Of a DNA stretch of 57,920 nt, positions 55,856 through 57,920 are shown in pieces. The notes beneath the pieces were generated by a model. That model saw nothing but the letters and a program-made list of their open reading frames with translations, made no database searches and was not told the origin of the DNA. A program made the translations under genes and the position numbers. Every line of letters begins with the position of its first letter. The stretch's first letter is position 1. Origin of the DNA: Alkalihalobacillus sp. YIM B00296 (GTDB taxonomy: Bacteria; Bacillota; Bacilli; Bacillales; Fictibacillaceae); NCBI RefSeq assembly GCF_020179385.1, contig NZ_JAIBLJ010000022.1:1-57920 (forward strand), given 5' to 3'.

Positions 55856-57268
55856 TCATCCGATAACCTGTATATCTTCAGGGTTCGTTCCCTGGAACCG
55901 CGCCCCTTTTTCAATTAGGAAAAGACAATGATTGATATGGGACTGTGAGATCCTCTCACCTTTCATGATGAGTGGAATGCCCGGTGGATAAGGGATCAGT
56001 GTTTCTGCGCTGATATGATTCACTGCCTCCTTTAAGGGAATCCTTTTTGTTTCAAGACCCTGTAATTCGTTATATGTCATCGTCAATTCCGTAATCGAAG
56101 GGAATCGTTCGATTTTTACACTTTTACGCTCGCATGGTTCATAAGGGCTTAGTTGCATTTCAACAATAGAAGCGAACTCTTCAATACGATCGAGCGTTGC
56201 AAGCGGTAAGATGAAAAGTACATTGTATGGATCGGCAAGTTCTGAAAAAATTCCTGCCTTTTCCAAAACCGATTGCAACTCGTAGCCTGATAACGATGTT
56301 TTAGATTGTACGATCACTTTAAGTGGATCGACCCAGTCACAGCTGTCTGTACTATCAATGACTTCAATTTGGACAATTTTATTGAGACGTTCAATTAGTT
56401 TATTGATTTGTCCGACTATACGATCGATATCGTGTATTTCCAAACTCTCAAGGTATGAACGGGCATAATCCAATGAGGCCATCAACATATAAGATGGGCT
56501 GCTGGACTGTAAAAGCTGCAGGTTCTCTTCCAATCGCTCAACATCAACAATAGCAGAGTTGATATGAAGAAAGGAAGCCATCGTCATCGCCGGTAAAGTT
56601 TTATGCGCCGATTGGACGACCACATCAGCCCCCAAAGAAAGCGCAGAAGGCGGAAAGGGTGCTCCAATGGAATAATGTGCCCCATGTGCTTCATCAACGA
56701 GAACAGGAACGTTCTTTTTATGTACGAACGAAATGATTTCGTTTAAATCCTGCGTCATCCCGTAATAATTAGGGTTTGTCAAAATTACGGCATCTATCGA
56801 GTCATATTTGTGAAAAGCCTCTCTCACTTGTTCTAATGTCACACCTGTCGCTACCCCGGTCAGTCTATCGATTTCTGGAGAAAGCATCACAGGACGAGCA
56901 CCAGCTAACTGTATTCCATTTATGACCGACTTATGGCAATTTCTTTGGACAAGTACCCTTGCATCAGGTTTACAGGTAGTTAAGATCATCGCCAGGTTTC
57001 CGACCGTCGTTCCATTGATCAGAAAGTAGCTCTTGTCTGCTCCATAGAAGGAAGCCGTCAGATCCTGAGCTTCTTTAATCACATCAATCGGATCATGCAG
57101 GTCGTCCAACCCTTTCAGTTCAGTTGCATCCAGCGCAAGTAGGTTTCCAGCCCATTTTTGATTGGACATCAGCCTTCCGAATTTATGGCCAGGCACATGA
57201 AATGGAAATTCCTGCTTTTCGTAATGTTTTAGCAATTTATTGATTAAAGGTGTGTAGGTATTTTTCAA
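55856..57268 (-). CDS. yaaO: Orn/Lys/Arg decarboxylase family protein YaaO
   Basis: PLP fold-type I enzyme related to lysine and arginine decarboxylases (SpeA in B. subtilis is a paralogue). The 470-residue protein has [12 protein letters not shown] near the N-terminus, [10 protein letters not shown] with the cofactor aspartate, and the Schiff-base lysine in [10 protein letters not shown]. The substrate (arginine, lysine or other) cannot be told from sequence. It lies between csfB and tmk. Confidence 0.9.
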   Translation of the reverse strand: MKNTYTPLINKLLKHYEKQEFPFHVPGHKFGRLMSNQKWAGNLLALDATELKGLDDLHDPIDVIKEAQDLTASFYGADKSYFLINGTTVGNLAMILTTCKPDARVLVQRNCHKSVINGIQLAGARPVMLSPEIDRLTGVATGVTLEQVREAFHKYDSIDAVILTNPNYYGMTQDLNEIISFVHKKNVPVLVDEAHGAHYSIGAPFPPSALSLGADVVVQSAHKTLPAMTMASFLHINSAIVDVERLEENLQLLQSSSPSYMLMASLDYARSYLESLEIHDIDRIVGQINKLIERLNKIVQIEVIDSTDSCDWVDPLKVIVQSKTSLSGYELQSVLEKAGIFSELADPYNVLFILPLATLDRIEEFASIVEMQLSPYEPCERKSVKIERFPSITELTMTYNELQGLETKRIPLKEAVNHISAETLIPYPPGIPLIMKGERISQSHINHCLFLIEKGARFQGTNPEDIQVIG

Positions 57269-57392
57269 GTTAAATCCATCCGATTCTTTGACATGATCCT
57301 CACTTCATTTTATCAGATATCCTACTACTTTTCCTTTATGTATGAAATACCTTTATAAACTGATTCCGATCTAAAGATGTGTTGAAACCAAA

Positions 57393-57419
57393 ATAAAAAA
57401 ACAGGCGTACTACCACCTG
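57393..57419 (-). terminator. Terminator after csfB
   Basis: CAGGTG pairs with CGCCTG (6 bp, one G-U) and is followed by TTTTTTTATTTT on the minus strand, just past the csfB stop. Confidence 0.85.
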
Positions 57420-57421
57420 CT

Positions 57422-57616
57422 TTAACATGATACTCGATTAATTTTTCTCAGCTTTTCTATAAAAAATTGATATTCCTCATCGTCTGTGTCTGTAATAACC
57501 ATTCTTTGTTCACAGCCTGTGCATAAAAAGTGTTGGAAAATATAGATTCCCTTATCGTTTTTCTCTTCACAAACCATACATATATCCATGGATCGCTGTT
57601 TTTTTGCGGTTTCCAT
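57422..57616 (-). CDS. csfB: Anti-sigma factor CsfB (Gin)
   Basis: A 64-residue zinc protein that inhibits sigma-G in the early forespore and sigma-E. It has CMVCEEKNDKGIYI and CTGCEQRMV, the two CxxC pairs, and a C-terminal helix (FFIEKLRKI). ATG 57616 has GGAGG 8 bases upstream; 17 more upstream codons are open but fall in the promoter. A sigma-F promoter is directly upstream. Confidence 0.93.
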   Translation of the reverse strand: METAKKQRSMDICMVCEEKNDKGIYIFQHFLCTGCEQRMVITDTDDEEYQFFIEKLRKINRVSC

Positions 57617-57636
57617 TTCTCCCACCTCCATCACCC

Positions 57637-57666
57637 ATTGTTGCCACAAACAATTTAAAATATACA
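57637..57666 (-). promoter_or_regulatory. csfB promoter (sigma-F)
   Basis: Minus-strand TGTATA (57661-57666), 15 bp, GGCAACAAT (57637-57645), close to the sigma-F consensus GYATA-N15-GGnnAnAAT. csfB is sigma-F dependent in B. subtilis. Confidence 0.7.
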
Positions 57667-57920
57667 AAACCGATGCAATTTTTTGAAAAATCAGTTGCTA
57701 TCGTAAATGTATGATAACGTATCACAAATTGTGTATGTCTCCCTCAAACTAAACTTGAATAAATGGAAATTTGATTGTACACCCCATTTAATGAGAGTAA
57801 TGTGTAAAAGAACACTGCCTAATTATTTTAGAAAACCATATTTGCATGTTTGCAATCACGCCGAAATCGAATGGATTCACGCCGATTTCCTGATAATCAC
57901 GCGGATTCAGACCATATTCA
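57667..57920. other. Right-edge intergenic region with short iterations
   Basis: No gene is visible. From 57856 to the end the phrases AATCACGCCGAAATCG, GATTCACGCCGATTTCC and AATCACGCGGATTCAG iterate an ATTCACGCSGAWTC-like unit three times; the array is cut by the window edge. Confidence 0.5.

Overview
The window is a long, almost entirely minus-strand block of core genes from an endospore-forming member of the Bacillaceae (Bacillota). The gene order is that of the origin-proximal csfB-to-lysS region of Bacillus subtilis, read backwards. The presence of spoIIE, spoVT, yabG, yabP/yabQ, sspF, spoVG, fin and csfB shows that the host sporulates. Genus and species cannot be fixed from the sequence alone. 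Gene content differs slightly from B. subtilis: a Gre-like gene lies between dusB and lysS, an HU gene lies between mazG and rqcP, and the dihydropteroate synthase carries a long N-terminal extension. This points to a relative outside the subtilis group.

Read in the direction of transcription (high to low coordinates), the right end holds csfB, yaaO, tmk, darA, yaaR, holB, ricT, yabA, trmN6, yazA and rsmI: nucleotide supply, replication control, c-di-AMP sensing and RNA modification. abrB is the only clear plus-strand gene; it diverges from metG (methionyl-tRNA synthetase). Then come tatD, yabE, rnmV-rsmA, yabG, veg, sspF, ispE, purR-ridA, spoVG, glmU-prs, ctc, pth, fin-mfd, spoVT, yabM-mazG-hup-rqcP-yabP-yabQ-divIC-yabR, two tRNA genes (elongator Met, Glu), spoIIE, yabS-yabT, tilS-hprT-ftsH, coaX-hslO-yacD-cysK, the folate operon pabB-pabA-pabC-folP-folB-folK-yazB-dusB, a broken Gre-like gene and lysS. 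The left edge carries two tandem sigma-A promoters and the conserved leader of an rRNA operon whose 16S gene lies outside the window.

Regulation can be read directly at several places. There are matches to sigma-B (ctc), sigma-H (spoVG), sigma-F (csfB), sigma-F/G (fin), sigma-G (spoVT) and sigma-E (yabP) promoters. A 21-bp-spaced Spo0A-type sigma-A promoter precedes spoIIE, Spo0A boxes lie at abrB, a PurBox lies at purR, and the veg promoter has two perfect sigma-A hexamers.

Seven intergenic spaces hold copies or fragments of one dispersed, structured, MITE-like repeat family. I see no defence island, prophage, CRISPR array or transposase gene. The novelty here is at the level of small leaders, split genes, duplicated operators and repeats rather than a new multigene system.
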